Origin: Fibrobacter sp. UWB10
GTDB taxonomy: Bacteria > Fibrobacterota > Fibrobacteria > Fibrobacterales > Fibrobacteraceae
DNA length: 64,000 bases
Assembly: GCF_900182935.1 (NCBI RefSeq)
Contig: NZ_FXUE01000003.1
Location: forward strand, 248,001 to 312,000
Direction: 5' to 3'
Under the pieces are notes generated by a model. That model searched no databases. It was not told the origin of the DNA and saw nothing but the letters and a program-made list of their open reading frames with translations. The position numbers were made by a program, and so were the translations under genes. The stretch's first letter is position 1; each line of letters starts with the position of its first letter. Positions 31,989-41,400 of the stretch are shown here, in pieces.

Positions 31989-33380
31989 TTACTTAATCTG
32001 GAAGGCGCGAACCATGTTCGTAGCGTTTCCATGAACTCGTGCAAAGTACTTGCCTGCAGGGAGCTTGGCGAGCGAAAGCGTGCCGCTCACGTTGTTGATT
32101 GCCATAAGCTTGTCACCCTTCAAACTGTAGATTTCGACAGTCATCGGTGCGCCAGCAATGTGCAATGCATTGTCCGAGAACGAAACGTTGAAATTCACAT
32201 TGGCCTTCACGAAAATCGGAGTTTCATTTCCGTTCCCGTTATTGTTGCCGTTGTTTTCGCCGTTGTTGCCACCCTGGTTTTCGTTGCCATTGTTGCCGCC
32301 GTTAGCTGCGCACTTGGTGTAGCTTGTGGGGTTGGTGGCAAGGTAGCCTTTTACGAGGTTACCGGAAGTGGTGTACTGAAGCGAAGTCTTGGTTGAAGAA
32401 CCTTCAAATGCGGCAGTACCTTCGCTAATCTTGGATGCAGACCAGTTTGCCCAAGAAAGCTGGTGCTTGTTAATGTATTCCTGCCAGCTCTGGTTACGAC
32501 CCTGATCCGGGTTTCCGCCGCCGCTAGCATCTGCAGTGCCCCATTCCGAAACGAATACGGAAAGACCTGCGTTAATGGCTTCTTCGCCGTTGGTACCTTC
32601 GCAAGTTCCACCCCAGTCGTACTGACCACTCCAGCAGTGGCTATTGGCGTAGTAGTGCAAGGTATAGGCTGTGTTTTTCTTCGGGTCGTTGACTTCGTTT
32701 CCGATGGCTGCTTGCGGGTTCTGGTCCCACTTGGGGGTGCCCACAAGAACCAGGTTGTCGGAGTATTCGCGAATCACGGAAACCACCTGGTCTGCGTAGG
32801 TCTTGATGGTGCCCCAAGCAATATCGGTGGGTTCATTGAACAGCTCGAAAATCACATGGTCATATTTACCATAGGTCTGCGCCATTTGCTTAAAGAAGTT
32901 CTTGGACGCTTCGGTCTGTTCATTTGCATTGTGAGAATGCCAGTCGATAATCACATAAATGTCGTTCTTGATAGCCGCTTCGACAACGGTTTTCATCAAG
33001 CTCAATTGAGTGTTGGGATCGCTGCCGTAGCCCTGATAGCCATTGCTCCAGTCTTCGTTGCCGGTGGCCATGGCGGCACGCACAATTTGGATGTTCATGT
33101 CGCGAACCATGGTGGAGATTGCTTCTTCACTCCAGAATTCGACGGCCTGCGGCATCAAACTCCAGTAAAGGCTCATACCGCGTACCTGCACTTCGGCGCC
33201 GTCCTTTACACCTTCGCAGCTACCATAAATGCGGCCCTTGCCTTGCGAGTTCTTGCCGGTCATCAACTGACCGTATTGGCTAACAGGGCCCACGCGGGTG
33301 GGGGTAATGTCTTGGGCTGCTGCAAACGAAGTGCACAGAGCCATCGACGACAGAAATGCGATTAGCGGTAATTTTTTCAT
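31989..33380 (-). CDS. Secreted GH5 endoglucanase (cellulase)
   Basis: 463 residues. Signal peptide (ending SFAAA-QD). The GH5 catalytic domain spans about residues 25-345: VRGMSLYWSLMPQAVEFWS, DIYVIIDWHSHNA, VIFELFNEPTDIAWG with the acid/base Glu183, LHYYANSHCWSGQYDWGG, and FVSEWGTADASGGG with nucleophile Glu279. Hydrolyses internal beta-1,4 links of cellulose or mixed-linkage glucans. A Gly/Asn-rich linker (about residues 365-390) joins a C-terminal module of about 75 residues (VEIYSLKGDKLMAINNVSG, AKLPAGKYFARVHGNA), resembling sorting modules of fibrolytic bacteria. No carbohydrate-binding module is seen. Transcribed away from the propeller gene; the 166-nt region 33381-33546 must hold both promoters. 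Confidence 0.93.
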   Translation of the reverse strand: MKKLPLIAFLSSMALCTSFAAAQDITPTRVGPVSQYGQLMTGKNSQGKGRIYGSCEGVKDGAEVQVRGMSLYWSLMPQAVEFWSEEAISTMVRDMNIQIVRAAMATGNEDWSNGYQGYGSDPNTQLSLMKTVVEAAIKNDIYVIIDWHSHNANEQTEASKNFFKQMAQTYGKYDHVIFELFNEPTDIAWGTIKTYADQVVSVIREYSDNLVLVGTPKWDQNPQAAIGNEVNDPKKNTAYTLHYYANSHCWSGQYDWGGTCEGTNGEEAINAGLSVFVSEWGTADASGGGNPDQGRNQSWQEYINKHQLSWANWSASKISEGTAAFEGSSTKTSLQYTTSGNLVKGYLATNPTSYTKCAANGGNNGNENQGGNNGENNGNNNGNGNETPIFVKANVNFNVSFSDNALHIAGAPMTVEIYSLKGDKLMAINNVSGTLSLAKLPAGKYFARVHGNATNMVRAFQIK

Positions 33381-33546
33381 ATAAACATCCCTTTTTTTAG
33401 AAAATAGGTTTTAAACGCGGAAAAAGGCGAAAAAAGAACTTCTTTTTTGTTTACGCCTGTGTAATATGTGAGCGTGGTCAATTTTTTGAGGCCAAATGTG
33501 CCATTTTTTCGCGGTTTTTGGGGCGGAAATTACTAGATTGCGAGGT

Positions 33547-34743
33547 ATGAAGAATGTGATGAAGTTTGCTATTCCGGCCTTATTGGCTTTTTCGACTGTA
33601 TTTGCCCAGCAGGGGGCTCCGACTGGCGCTGCCGTTGATCCTACCGCTGACGAACAAAAGGCTCTTTCGGCCCTCAAGGGTAAGCTTGAAGGCGCGATTG
33701 TATGGGCCACGAGCCGTGCGAATAGCCATCACGATATTTGGATTATGAATGCCGACGGTACGAATGCCCGTGCCCTTACGCAGGGTGACAACGTGGACTG
33801 GTTCCCGCGCATTTCGCCGGATGGCTCTACGGTGCTCTTTAACCGCAGTAAGGGTGGTTGGGTGCCTGAAAACGATGCCAACTATCCGGAAAAGTGGGAC
33901 TTGTGGATGGTCGACATTTCGGGCGAAAACGCTCGCAAGGTTGTGGACAACGCCACGTGGGGCACTTGGAGACCCGACGGCAAGTCTATCGTGTTTAGCC
34001 GTGCAGGCAAGGTGTTCTCGATGGATCTTGCAAGCAAGAAGGAAACGCTTGTGCTTGATGGCGAAAAGGCCTTCAATAAATCCGGCGTGATTCTGCAAGA
34101 ACCGAACATGAGCCCCGATGGCAAGCATTTGGCCATTACGCTTCGCGGTTCCATGCGCGAAACGGGCGTGTGGGATCTTTCGAAGAATGCTTGGACTAAG
34201 TCTGGCGACGGTTGCCAGATTGACTGGAACTTTGACGGCAGCAAGCTTTACCGCGTGAACCCGACGGGTAACGGTGGCACGGCTGCTCCGAGTGAAATTT
34301 TGTGGTTCAGCGCTAAAGATGGCAAGCAGATTGAAAAGGTCGGTTTCTTTGGCATTCCGAAGAATGTGAAGTTGATGGACCTGCCTGGTCGCCGCAGTCA
34401 CGAATATTTCCCGCGTCTCTCTCCGGATGGCAAGTGGCTCGTTTGGGGTGCGACCGACAAGGGTCACGATCACGACTTGTTCGACTACGAACTGTACATC
34501 TGGAAGATTGGCGAACCGGTTGAGTCGGCAACGCGTATTACTTACCACACCGGTAATGACCGCTGGCCGGACATTTGGCTTGGCAAGGTTCCGGTAAAGG
34601 AATCGGTATCTGCGAAGGCTGTAGAATCCGTTTCTAAGGCTGCAGCAACAGCAATTGCTGGTGGCGTGAGCGATGCCAAGATGGACGAACTGATTCAGGC
34701 CATCGATCGTTTGACAGAAGCAGTGAAGTCGCTGGCTAAGTAG
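33547..34743 (+). CDS. Secreted TolB-like beta-propeller protein
   Basis: 398 residues from ATG 33547; the 17 residues before it in the open frame are unlikely because this start gives a signal peptide (MKNVMKFAIPALLAFSTVFA). PD40-type repeats recur: HDIWIMNADGTNARALTQGD, WFPRISPDGSTVLFNRSKGG, GTWRPDGKSIVFSRAGKVFS, MSPDGKHLAITLRGSMRE, FPRLSPDGKWLVWGATDKGH. This is a six- or seven-bladed propeller as in the TolB C-terminal domain, without TolB's N-terminal domain. A coiled-coil-like tail ends the protein (MDELIQAIDRLTEAVKSLAK). A periplasmic protein; binding partner unknown. Confidence 0.8.
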   Translation: MKNVMKFAIPALLAFSTVFAQQGAPTGAAVDPTADEQKALSALKGKLEGAIVWATSRANSHHDIWIMNADGTNARALTQGDNVDWFPRISPDGSTVLFNRSKGGWVPENDANYPEKWDLWMVDISGENARKVVDNATWGTWRPDGKSIVFSRAGKVFSMDLASKKETLVLDGEKAFNKSGVILQEPNMSPDGKHLAITLRGSMRETGVWDLSKNAWTKSGDGCQIDWNFDGSKLYRVNPTGNGGTAAPSEILWFSAKDGKQIEKVGFFGIPKNVKLMDLPGRRSHEYFPRLSPDGKWLVWGATDKGHDHDLFDYELYIWKIGEPVESATRITYHTGNDRWPDIWLGKVPVKESVSAKAVESVSKAAATAIAGGVSDAKMDELIQAIDRLTEAVKSLAK

Positions 34744-34778
34744 TAGGCAGTAGACGGTAGGAAGAATTTTAAGACTGT

Positions 34779-35537
34779 TTACTTCGAACTGTTATCAGAA
34801 CGAATCTTAAAGCACATAATGGCGTAGGCGCCGGCGACATTCATGCTCGCCTTGCGGCCAGCCATCGGGATTGTCACCTTCATTGTCGCTTCGGCCATCA
34901 GTTCCGGAGCGATTCCTAATTCTTCGTTTCCGAGGATAATGAGGCCTTTTTCGGGCCATGTTACGTTGTTTATACTCGGAATGTCTTCGCCGGTTTCAAG
35001 TGCTATGATTTCGTAGCCGTTTTCCTTGTGCCATTTGACGCAATCGAAGGGCGATTCCCAGCGCTTGATAGGAATCCATTCCTGGCAGCCGCGGGCAGCA
35101 CTCTTGACTGTCACATGGTCTGGTCCGCAACTGTAACCGCTCAGGTGCACGCCTTCGAGCCCGAAGCAGTCTGTGCTGCGAATGATGGAACCGACATTGA
35201 AGGCGCTGCGCAGATTGTGCACGAGTACGGCAAACGGGAGCGGGGCTTCGTTGGCAACTTCGCGGTCGCCCGGCTCTTGTTCCAAGTAAACATCGCGTTC
35301 AAACCCGAGCCCGGCACGAGTGCGGAAAGTCTTGTACAGGTCAATCATTTGGGCCTGATTCTTGCCGGTCAGGCGCTCGCTTTCGGGGAGCTTCATCCAT
35401 TCGGCGTAAGTATCAAATTCACGCTTGGCGCGGGGGACATCATCGCCCAATTGCAGGATGATTACGCGCAGTAATTCGGCCATGCGTTTGGCCTTAGAAG
35501 TCTCTTTTGTCGCTAGGAATTTTTTCTCGGAAAACAT
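34779..35537 (-). CDS. TrmH/SpoU-family RNA 2'-O-methyltransferase
   Basis: 252 residues from ATG 35537 (MFSEKKFLATKETSKAKRMA); the start 31 codons upstream would overlap surE and is not preferred. SPOUT motifs are in order: HNLRSAFNVGSIIRSTDCFG (N-x-G-x-x-x-R), LIILGNEELGIAPELM, and IPMAGRKASMNVAGAYAIMC, which together form the trefoil-knot SAM site. The N-terminus (LGDDVPRAKREFDTYAEWMK) is an RNA-binding extension. Methylates a ribose in rRNA or tRNA; target not determined. Divergent from surE with a short shared promoter region. Confidence 0.88.
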   Translation of the reverse strand: MFSEKKFLATKETSKAKRMAELLRVIILQLGDDVPRAKREFDTYAEWMKLPESERLTGKNQAQMIDLYKTFRTRAGLGFERDVYLEQEPGDREVANEAPLPFAVLVHNLRSAFNVGSIIRSTDCFGLEGVHLSGYSCGPDHVTVKSAARGCQEWIPIKRWESPFDCVKWHKENGYEIIALETGEDIPSINNVTWPEKGLIILGNEELGIAPELMAEATMKVTIPMAGRKASMNVAGAYAIMCFKIRSDNSSK

Positions 35538-35608
35538 GCTCAAAAAGATAGCTAATGGAGCGGTTTTTAACCCCCATTTTTGAGTAAATTTTCTATCTTT
35601 TATCTTAC

Positions 35609-36406
35609 ATGCAAGACTACCCGAAGACACGTGTCCTCATCTCGAACGATGACGGAATCCAGAGTGGCTATATGCTCGCTTTGGCGTGTGCGCTTGTCCC
35701 TTATGCGGATGTGTGCGTTTTTGCGCCCGAAGTGGAGCAGAGCGGGGTAGGACACGCCTTTACAGTTCGGCGTGGGCTTTCGGTCAAAAAAGTGAAAATT
35801 CCGGAAAATGCGTCAATTGAGGCGTATTCCATGTCGGGAACACCTGCTGATTGTGTCAAATTTGCGTTGGGCCATTTTGCTGCTCATGGGCTAACCACCG
35901 AGGGGGTCGGTCCGGGTAATTTTGACGTGTGTTTTTCGGGCGTGAATCTCGGCGAAAATTCCGGCGTGTCGTCGCTCTATTCGGGTACGGTCGCAGGCGC
36001 TCGTGAAGCGGCTCTTTGGGGTGTGCCGGGCATTGCGCTTTCTCTCCGTGGCACGACTGCAAATATGCTCGAAACCGCAAAGGAATTTGCCGTGAAGGTG
36101 GTCAAGGACCGCTTGTTCGAACGGATTCCCGTAGGCGTTTTCTGGAACGTGAATTTTCCAAAGGCTACCGCCGAAACCTTTAAAGGGTTTAAGGCAACCA
36201 AGATGGCTCTTGGAATGTTTACTGACCACTACTCCCACGAAAATGGACTGTGGCAACTGGATGGCGATAAACTGTGGGATGAACAGCCTAAGGATAGCGA
36301 CGACTATCTGCTGAATCAGGGCTATGCGACGATTACGCCCCACCGTATCGACCAGACCGACGAAGAAAGTTTGAAAATAATAAGTGAAATGATAGAGGAA
36401 AACTAA
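35609..36406 (+). CDS. surE: 5'/3'-nucleotidase SurE
   Basis: 265 residues. Metal-dependent phosphatase of nucleoside monophosphates; stationary-phase survival protein. The metal motif is VLISNDDGIQSG (Asp14, Asp15); EVEQSGVGHAFTVRRGLSV supplies the Ser of the site; AYSMSGTPADCVKFAL is conserved; FSGVNLGENSGVSSLYSGTV has the Asn ligand, and VAGAREAALWGVPGIALSLR is the standard core. Stop and gyrA start overlap by one base (TAATG), so translation is coupled. Confidence 0.95.
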   Translation: MQDYPKTRVLISNDDGIQSGYMLALACALVPYADVCVFAPEVEQSGVGHAFTVRRGLSVKKVKIPENASIEAYSMSGTPADCVKFALGHFAAHGLTTEGVGPGNFDVCFSGVNLGENSGVSSLYSGTVAGAREAALWGVPGIALSLRGTTANMLETAKEFAVKVVKDRLFERIPVGVFWNVNFPKATAETFKGFKATKMALGMFTDHYSHENGLWQLDGDKLWDEQPKDSDDYLLNQGYATITPHRIDQTDEESLKIISEMIEEN

Positions 36407-39108
36407 TGTCAGAAGAATTGGTACCAGGTTCGCAAATCAGGTCCTTGATTGAAAAGGACATGCAGGATTGCTACTTGCGCTATTCCATGAGCGTGATTGT
36501 TGCACGTGCCTTGCCTGATGCGCGTGATGGCTTTAAGCCGGTGCACCGCCGTGTGATGTACAGTATGCATAAGCTCGGCGTGGTGCCGAACAAGCCGACG
36601 GTGAAGTCTGCCCGTATCGTGGGTGACGTGATCGGTAAATACCACCCGCATGGCGACTCTGCCGTGTACGAAACCTTGGTGCGTATGGCGCAGGACTTCT
36701 CGCTGCGCTACCCGCTGGTGTTCGGTCAAGGTAACTTCGGTTCTATCGACGGTGACGGCGCTGCCGCTATGCGTTACACCGAAGCCAAGATGAACAACAT
36801 GGGTGCGCTCATGTTGGAAGACTTGGAAAAAGATACCGTGGACATGGGCCCGAACTTCGACGAATCTTTGGAAGAACCGAAGGTTTTGCCGTCTGCTCTC
36901 CCGAACATGCTGGTGAACGGTACCACCGGTATTGCCGTGGGTATGGCAACTTCTATGGCTCCGCATAACTTGCGCGAAATTGCAAATGCAATTCATGCGG
37001 TGGCTGAAAATCCGGATATTTCTGGCGAAGATCTTTTGCAGTATGTGTCTGGCCCGGACTTCCCGACCGGCGGCGTGATTTGTGGCCGCGCGGGCATCCG
37101 CGATGCTTATTTGACGGGACACGGCCGCGTGCGCGTGCGTGCTCGTACTGAAATCGATGTCGATAGCCGTGGTAAGCCGCGCATTGTCGTGAGCGAAATT
37201 CCTTACATGGTCAATAAGGCCGAACTCTGTAAGAAGATTGCAGAACTCGTGAAGGACAAGCGCGTTGACGGCATTACCGACATCCGCGATGAATCTAGCC
37301 GCGAAGGCATGCGCATCGTGATTGAAATGCGCAAGGATGTGGTGGCTGAAGTTGTTTTGAACAATTTGTTCAAAAATACGCAGCTGCAGACGACGTTCAG
37401 CATTTACAACTTGGCGCTCGTCAACAACCTGCCGAAGCTCCTGACGCTTAAGGAACTCATTCAGGTTTACGTGGATCACCGCTTGGATGTGATTACGCGT
37501 TCTACTCAGTTTGACTTGAACAAGGCCGAAGCACGACTCCACATTATTGAAGGCCTGCGTATTGCAACGCAGAACATCGATGAAGTGGTGCAGATTATCA
37601 AGTCGAGTCCGACGACCGAAGCTGCGAAGACTGCCTTGCAGGACCGCTTCAACCTCGACGAAATCCAGTCCCAGGCTATCGTGGACATGCGTCTTGCTCA
37701 GCTCACGGGCCTGAACTTGGAAAAGTTGGAAAACGAATACAACGAACTCGTTGCTACCGTTGCCGACTTGAAGGATATTTTGGAAAAGCGCGAACGCCGC
37801 GTGAAGATTATGCTCGACCGTCTCGATGCAATCGTCGACAAGTGTGGCGATGACCGCCGTACTTCTATCGAAGATGCTGTCGATGACTACGATTACGAAG
37901 ACCTGATTGCCGAAGAAGAACAGGTGATTACGCTCAGCCGCGAAGGCTACATCAAGCGCTTGCCGATCGATACCTTCAAGGCCCAGAACCGTGGCGGCAA
38001 GGGCATTATCGGCGCAACTCTCAAGGAAGAAGACAACGTCGAACAGATCTTTACCGCAAGCACCCACAGCTACCTGCTGGTGTTTACGAACAAGGGTCGC
38101 GCTTACTGGACCAAGGTTTACCGACTCCCCGAAGGAACCCGCAACGGCAAGGGCCGCCCGATTATCAACTTTATCGGTCTTACCGAAGGCGAAAAGGTAC
38201 AGGCGATTGTGCCGGTGCGCAAGTTCGGTGGTTACTTCTGTCTCGTGTTTGCGACTAAGAAGGGTGTCATCAACAAGATGGACCTCACGTTGTTCAGCCG
38301 TCCGCGTAAAGCGGGCGTGAACGCCATCAGCTTGGACGAAGACGATGAATTGGTGAAGGTTCAGCTCGTGGGCATGTCTGCCGAAGACTTCAAGGCTAGC
38401 CAGGCTGCCGAAGGCGAAGAAGCCGATGCTGAAGCCGAAACACAGGCTGCCGAGGCCGCCATCGCCGAGGAATCCGAAGACGCCGAAGATATCGAAGGCC
38501 GCCCGATTCCGAAGGACCTCTTGATGCTTGCGACCAAGAACGGTCAGGCCGTGACCTTCCCGATCAGCTGCTTCCGCGCCATGGGCCGCGGCACGCACGG
38601 CGTGAAGGGCATTACCTTGGCCGAAGGCGACGAAGTGATTTCTCTGTTGTGGCTCAAGGCCGGCAACAAGATCGTGACCATTACCGAAAACGGCTACGGC
38701 AAGCGCAGCGAACCTTCGACTTACCGCATTACCCGTCGCGGTAGCAAGGGCGTGCGCAACCTGAACGTGACCGATAAGGTGGGCGCCGCCGTATTCGTCG
38801 AAAGTGTCGCTGACGACTACGACTTGATCATTACCAGCCGCGAAGGCCAGGTAATTCGTATCAAGGCAGCCGATATCCGCCTCACGGGCCGTAATGCTCA
38901 GGGCGTCAAGGCCATCAGCCTGCGCGAAGGCGATGTGGTGCAAGATGCTACCGCACTCCCGAGCGTCGAGGATATCGAACAAGATAGCGCCGAGGCGAAG
39001 GAAACCTTCGACAAGGTGGAAGGCGTCGAAGTCGACGACGATTCTGTCGAAAAGATCGAAGACAAGCCGGAACAGCAGATTGGAGTTCCTTCTTCTGACG
39101 AAGAATAG
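36406..39108 (+). CDS. gyrA: DNA gyrase subunit A
   Basis: 900 residues. It cuts and rejoins DNA to introduce negative supercoils together with GyrB. Breakage-reunion domain: YLRYSMSVIVARALPDARDG at the start, the quinolone region HPHGDSAVYETLVRMAQDFS (Ser and Glu at the two classic positions), and AAAMRYTEAKM with the catalytic Tyr (about residue 124). C-terminal beta-pinwheel with a GyrA box of form QNRGGKG (about residue 526), confirming gyrase rather than topoisomerase IV. Within the pinwheel there is an acidic Ala/Glu-rich insert (about residues 660-703, EEADAEAETQAAEAA), and the tail is acidic. Follows surE with a 1-nt overlap. Confidence 0.96.
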   Translation: MSEELVPGSQIRSLIEKDMQDCYLRYSMSVIVARALPDARDGFKPVHRRVMYSMHKLGVVPNKPTVKSARIVGDVIGKYHPHGDSAVYETLVRMAQDFSLRYPLVFGQGNFGSIDGDGAAAMRYTEAKMNNMGALMLEDLEKDTVDMGPNFDESLEEPKVLPSALPNMLVNGTTGIAVGMATSMAPHNLREIANAIHAVAENPDISGEDLLQYVSGPDFPTGGVICGRAGIRDAYLTGHGRVRVRARTEIDVDSRGKPRIVVSEIPYMVNKAELCKKIAELVKDKRVDGITDIRDESSREGMRIVIEMRKDVVAEVVLNNLFKNTQLQTTFSIYNLALVNNLPKLLTLKELIQVYVDHRLDVITRSTQFDLNKAEARLHIIEGLRIATQNIDEVVQIIKSSPTTEAAKTALQDRFNLDEIQSQAIVDMRLAQLTGLNLEKLENEYNELVATVADLKDILEKRERRVKIMLDRLDAIVDKCGDDRRTSIEDAVDDYDYEDLIAEEEQVITLSREGYIKRLPIDTFKAQNRGGKGIIGATLKEEDNVEQIFTASTHSYLLVFTNKGRAYWTKVYRLPEGTRNGKGRPIINFIGLTEGEKVQAIVPVRKFGGYFCLVFATKKGVINKMDLTLFSRPRKAGVNAISLDEDDELVKVQLVGMSAEDFKASQAAEGEEADAEAETQAAEAAIAEESEDAEDIEGRPIPKDLLMLATKNGQAVTFPISCFRAMGRGTHGVKGITLAEGDEVISLLWLKAGNKIVTITENGYGKRSEPSTYRITRRGSKGVRNLNVTDKVGAAVFVESVADDYDLIITSREGQVIRIKAADIRLTGRNAQGVKAISLREGDVVQDATALPSVEDIEQDSAEAKETFDKVEGVEVDDDSVEKIEDKPEQQIGVPSSDEE

Positions 39109-39157
39109 CTTCAAATTCCGCTAAATTACGCCGGATTCGGCATTTTGTAAATCTTTT

Positions 39158-39181
39158 GCCGTTGTTTCTAGGAACAACGGC
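39158..39181 (+). terminator. Probable terminator after gyrA
   Basis: GCCGTTGTT TCTAGG AACAACGGC, a 9-bp perfect stem 49 nt past the gyrA stop. The following T-run is weak (AATTCTTAT), so it may be a partial terminator or an mRNA-stabilising hairpin. Confidence 0.5.
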
Positions 39182-39259
39182 AATTCTTATATATAAAGTT
39201 GAATTAGATGGGGCCGGATATATTTTTGATGTTAGAGGATCTTTTGATAGGAGACTAAA

Positions 39260-41137
39260 ATGAAAACTCTATTCAAATCTGGCGTCAAAGTTGGTTTGGC
39301 TTTGACCTTGGGTGTAGCCGGAGCTTATGCTCAGGACTTCTGCAGCAACGCTAAACATTCTGGCCAATCTGTGCAGATTTCTTCGAACAAAGTCGGTCAA
39401 ATCGGTGATATCGGTTACGAACTTTGGGACGAAAACGGCCATGGCGGTAGCGCTACGTTCTATAGCGATGGTTCCATGGATTGTACCATTACGGGCGCCA
39501 AGGACTATCTCTGCCGTGCAGGTCTTTCCCTCGGCAGTAACAAGACCTATAAGGAGCTTGGCGGCGACATGATTGCCGAATTCAAGCTCGTGAAGACTCA
39601 GGCTCAAAATGTGGGTTACTCCTACATCGGTGTTTATGGCTGGATGGAAGGCGTTCCCGGAACTGCTAGTAACCTGGTCGAATACTATGTGATTGATAAT
39701 ACCCTCGCCAATGACATGCCGGGTAGCTGGATTGGTAACGAAAGAAAGGGTACCATTACGGTTGATGGCGGTACCTACACGGTTTACCGCAATACCCGTA
39801 CGGGTCCGGCTATTAAGAATAGCGGCAACGTGACATTCTATCAGTATTTCAGCGTGCGTACTTCTCCGCGTGACTGCGGTTCCATCAATATTTCCGAACA
39901 CATGAGACAGTGGGAAAAGATGGGCATGACCATGGGTAAGCTTTACGAAGCCAAGGTGCTTGGTGAAGCCGGTAACGTGAATGGCGAAGTCCGCAACGGT
40001 CGTATGGACTTCCCCCATGCCAAGGTCTATGTGTCTAATGGCAGCAGTGGTGGCGACACTCCGAAGTCTAGCTCTTCTGCTGCTGTAGCAAAGTCCAGCT
40101 CTTCTAAGGGTGGCAGCACTGTTTCTGGTAAGATTGACGCCTGTAAGGATAAGATGGGTCACGAAGGCAAGGAAACGAGGACCCAGGGCCAGAACAATTC
40201 GAGCGTGACGGGTAATGTCGGCAGCTCTCCGTACCACTATGAAATCTGGTACCAGGGCGGCAACAACTCCATGACGTTCTACGACAATGGTACTTACAAG
40301 GCCAGCTGGAACGGCACCAACGACTTCCTTGCCCGTGTCGGCTTCAAGTATGACGAAAAATCGACATACAGTGATGTTGGCCCCATCGATGCATACTTCA
40401 ATTGGAGTAAGCAGGGTAATGCCGGTGGCTACAACTACATCGGTATCTATGGTTGGACGGTTGATCCGCTCGTAGAATACTACATCGTGGACGACTGGTT
40501 CAGCGAACCGGGTGCAAATCTTCTGGGTTCCAAGAAGGGTGAGTTCACGGTTGATGGCGCTACCTATGAAGTTTATCAGAACATGCGCTACAACGCCCCC
40601 TCTATCAAGGGTGACCAGACCTTCCCGCAGTTCTTCAGCAAGCGTAAGGGAGCTCGTTCTTGCGGCCATATCGATATTACCGCTCACTTCAAGAAGTGGG
40701 AAGAACTCGGCATGAAGATGGGTAAGATGTACGAAGCCAAGGTGCTCGTTGAAGCCGGTGGCGGTTCGGGTTCGTTCGACGTCTCCTACTTCAAGATGAC
40801 CGACAAGAAGCATCCTCTTGAAGTTGCCGTGGAAGAATCCAGCTCTTCTGAAACTCCGAAGTCCAGTTCCAGCAAGGACGAAAAGAAGTCTAGCTCTAGC
40901 GAAAAGGTGAAGAGCTCTTCTAGCAAGGGTACTATCGGTATCGCTCCGGTGGAATTTGCAGTGCACGAAATCAGCGGCAAGTTCCAGGTACTCGACATGC
41001 AGGGCCGTTACTTGGGTAATGTGGAAGTGCAGGCCGGCAGCAACATGAAGGATGTGCTGTTCGCCAAGTTCCACAAGCCGGGTGTGTACATGGTCAAGCA
41101 GGGTAGCTTCCTGAACACGGTCAGGGTCAACCGCTAA
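39260..41137 (+). CDS. xynC: Endo-1,4-beta-xylanase with two GH11 domains
   Basis: 625 residues; architecture as in F. succinogenes XynC. Signal peptide ends AYA-QD. GH11 domain 1 (about residues 27-255) has the nucleophile in NLVEYYVIDN (Glu141) and acid/base in VLGEAGNV (Glu236). A Ser/Lys linker (PKSSSSAAVAKSSSSKGG) leads to GH11 domain 2 (about 290-510), with PLVEYYIVDDW (about Glu406) and VLVEAGGG (about Glu498). A second Ser/Lys linker (SSSKDEKKSSSSEKVKSSSS) and a C-terminal module (FQVLDMQGRYLGNVEVQAGS) follow. The two domains are clearly divergent from each other. The end module is shared with the next gene. Cleaves xylan backbones outside the cell. SD GGAG precedes the start. Confidence 0.93.
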   Translation: MKTLFKSGVKVGLALTLGVAGAYAQDFCSNAKHSGQSVQISSNKVGQIGDIGYELWDENGHGGSATFYSDGSMDCTITGAKDYLCRAGLSLGSNKTYKELGGDMIAEFKLVKTQAQNVGYSYIGVYGWMEGVPGTASNLVEYYVIDNTLANDMPGSWIGNERKGTITVDGGTYTVYRNTRTGPAIKNSGNVTFYQYFSVRTSPRDCGSINISEHMRQWEKMGMTMGKLYEAKVLGEAGNVNGEVRNGRMDFPHAKVYVSNGSSGGDTPKSSSSAAVAKSSSSKGGSTVSGKIDACKDKMGHEGKETRTQGQNNSSVTGNVGSSPYHYEIWYQGGNNSMTFYDNGTYKASWNGTNDFLARVGFKYDEKSTYSDVGPIDAYFNWSKQGNAGGYNYIGIYGWTVDPLVEYYIVDDWFSEPGANLLGSKKGEFTVDGATYEVYQNMRYNAPSIKGDQTFPQFFSKRKGARSCGHIDITAHFKKWEELGMKMGKMYEAKVLVEAGGGSGSFDVSYFKMTDKKHPLEVAVEESSSSETPKSSSSKDEKKSSSSEKVKSSSSKGTIGIAPVEFAVHEISGKFQVLDMQGRYLGNVEVQAGSNMKDVLFAKFHKPGVYMVKQGSFLNTVRVNR

Positions 41138-41194
41138 GATTTTCCACAATCTTCAGGAAAATCCCGAAAAAAACTCCAAATTTTGTGGAAGAAG

Positions 41195-41226
41195 GCGCCT
41201 CACACACTGTTGTGGGGCGTTTTTTA
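41195..41226 (+). terminator. Terminator after xynC
   Basis: GCGCCTCACACA paired with TGTGGGGCGT with a short loop, then TTTTTT. Typical rho-independent form about 60 nt past the stop. Confidence 0.8.
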
Positions 41227-41328
41227 TATACACGAAAAGAATGCCGTATTTTGACGTAAAATTGGCTTTTTTGTGTAAAAATTGTGGATTTGGTGTTGTT
41301 TTTTACAACAACGCCATTTATATGGGGA

Positions 41329-41368
41329 CTATTCCAAATTAGACCAAATGGATATAACTTTGGAATAG
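41329..41368 (+). promoter_or_regulatory. Inverted repeat upstream of the second xylanase
   Basis: CTATTCCAAA and TTTGGAATAG, 10-bp perfect arms, spaced 20 nt, ending 33 nt before the ATG. It could bind a dimeric regulator or form an mRNA hairpin in the leader. The 263-nt region 41138-41400 otherwise holds the xynC terminator and an A/T-rich promoter zone. Confidence 0.5.
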
Positions 41369-41400
41369 AGGTTGAACGGGATTTTCTTAAGGAGTATATT

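Noticed and set aside
36409-39114. 901-codon open frame on the strand opposite gyrA; similar long antisense frames opposite xynC (626), the foldase/ftsE region (699) and the SGNH lipoprotein (574)
   Set aside because: They mirror well-identified genes. Their products are rich in His, Arg and Val without domain signals, as expected for the complement of strongly biased codon use. No ribosome sites or family motifs support them.
39260-41137. Poly-Ser tracts as simple-sequence instability sites
   Set aside because: The Ser codons are mixed (AGC, TCT, TCC, AGT), so they are protein linkers and not slippage-prone DNA repeats.
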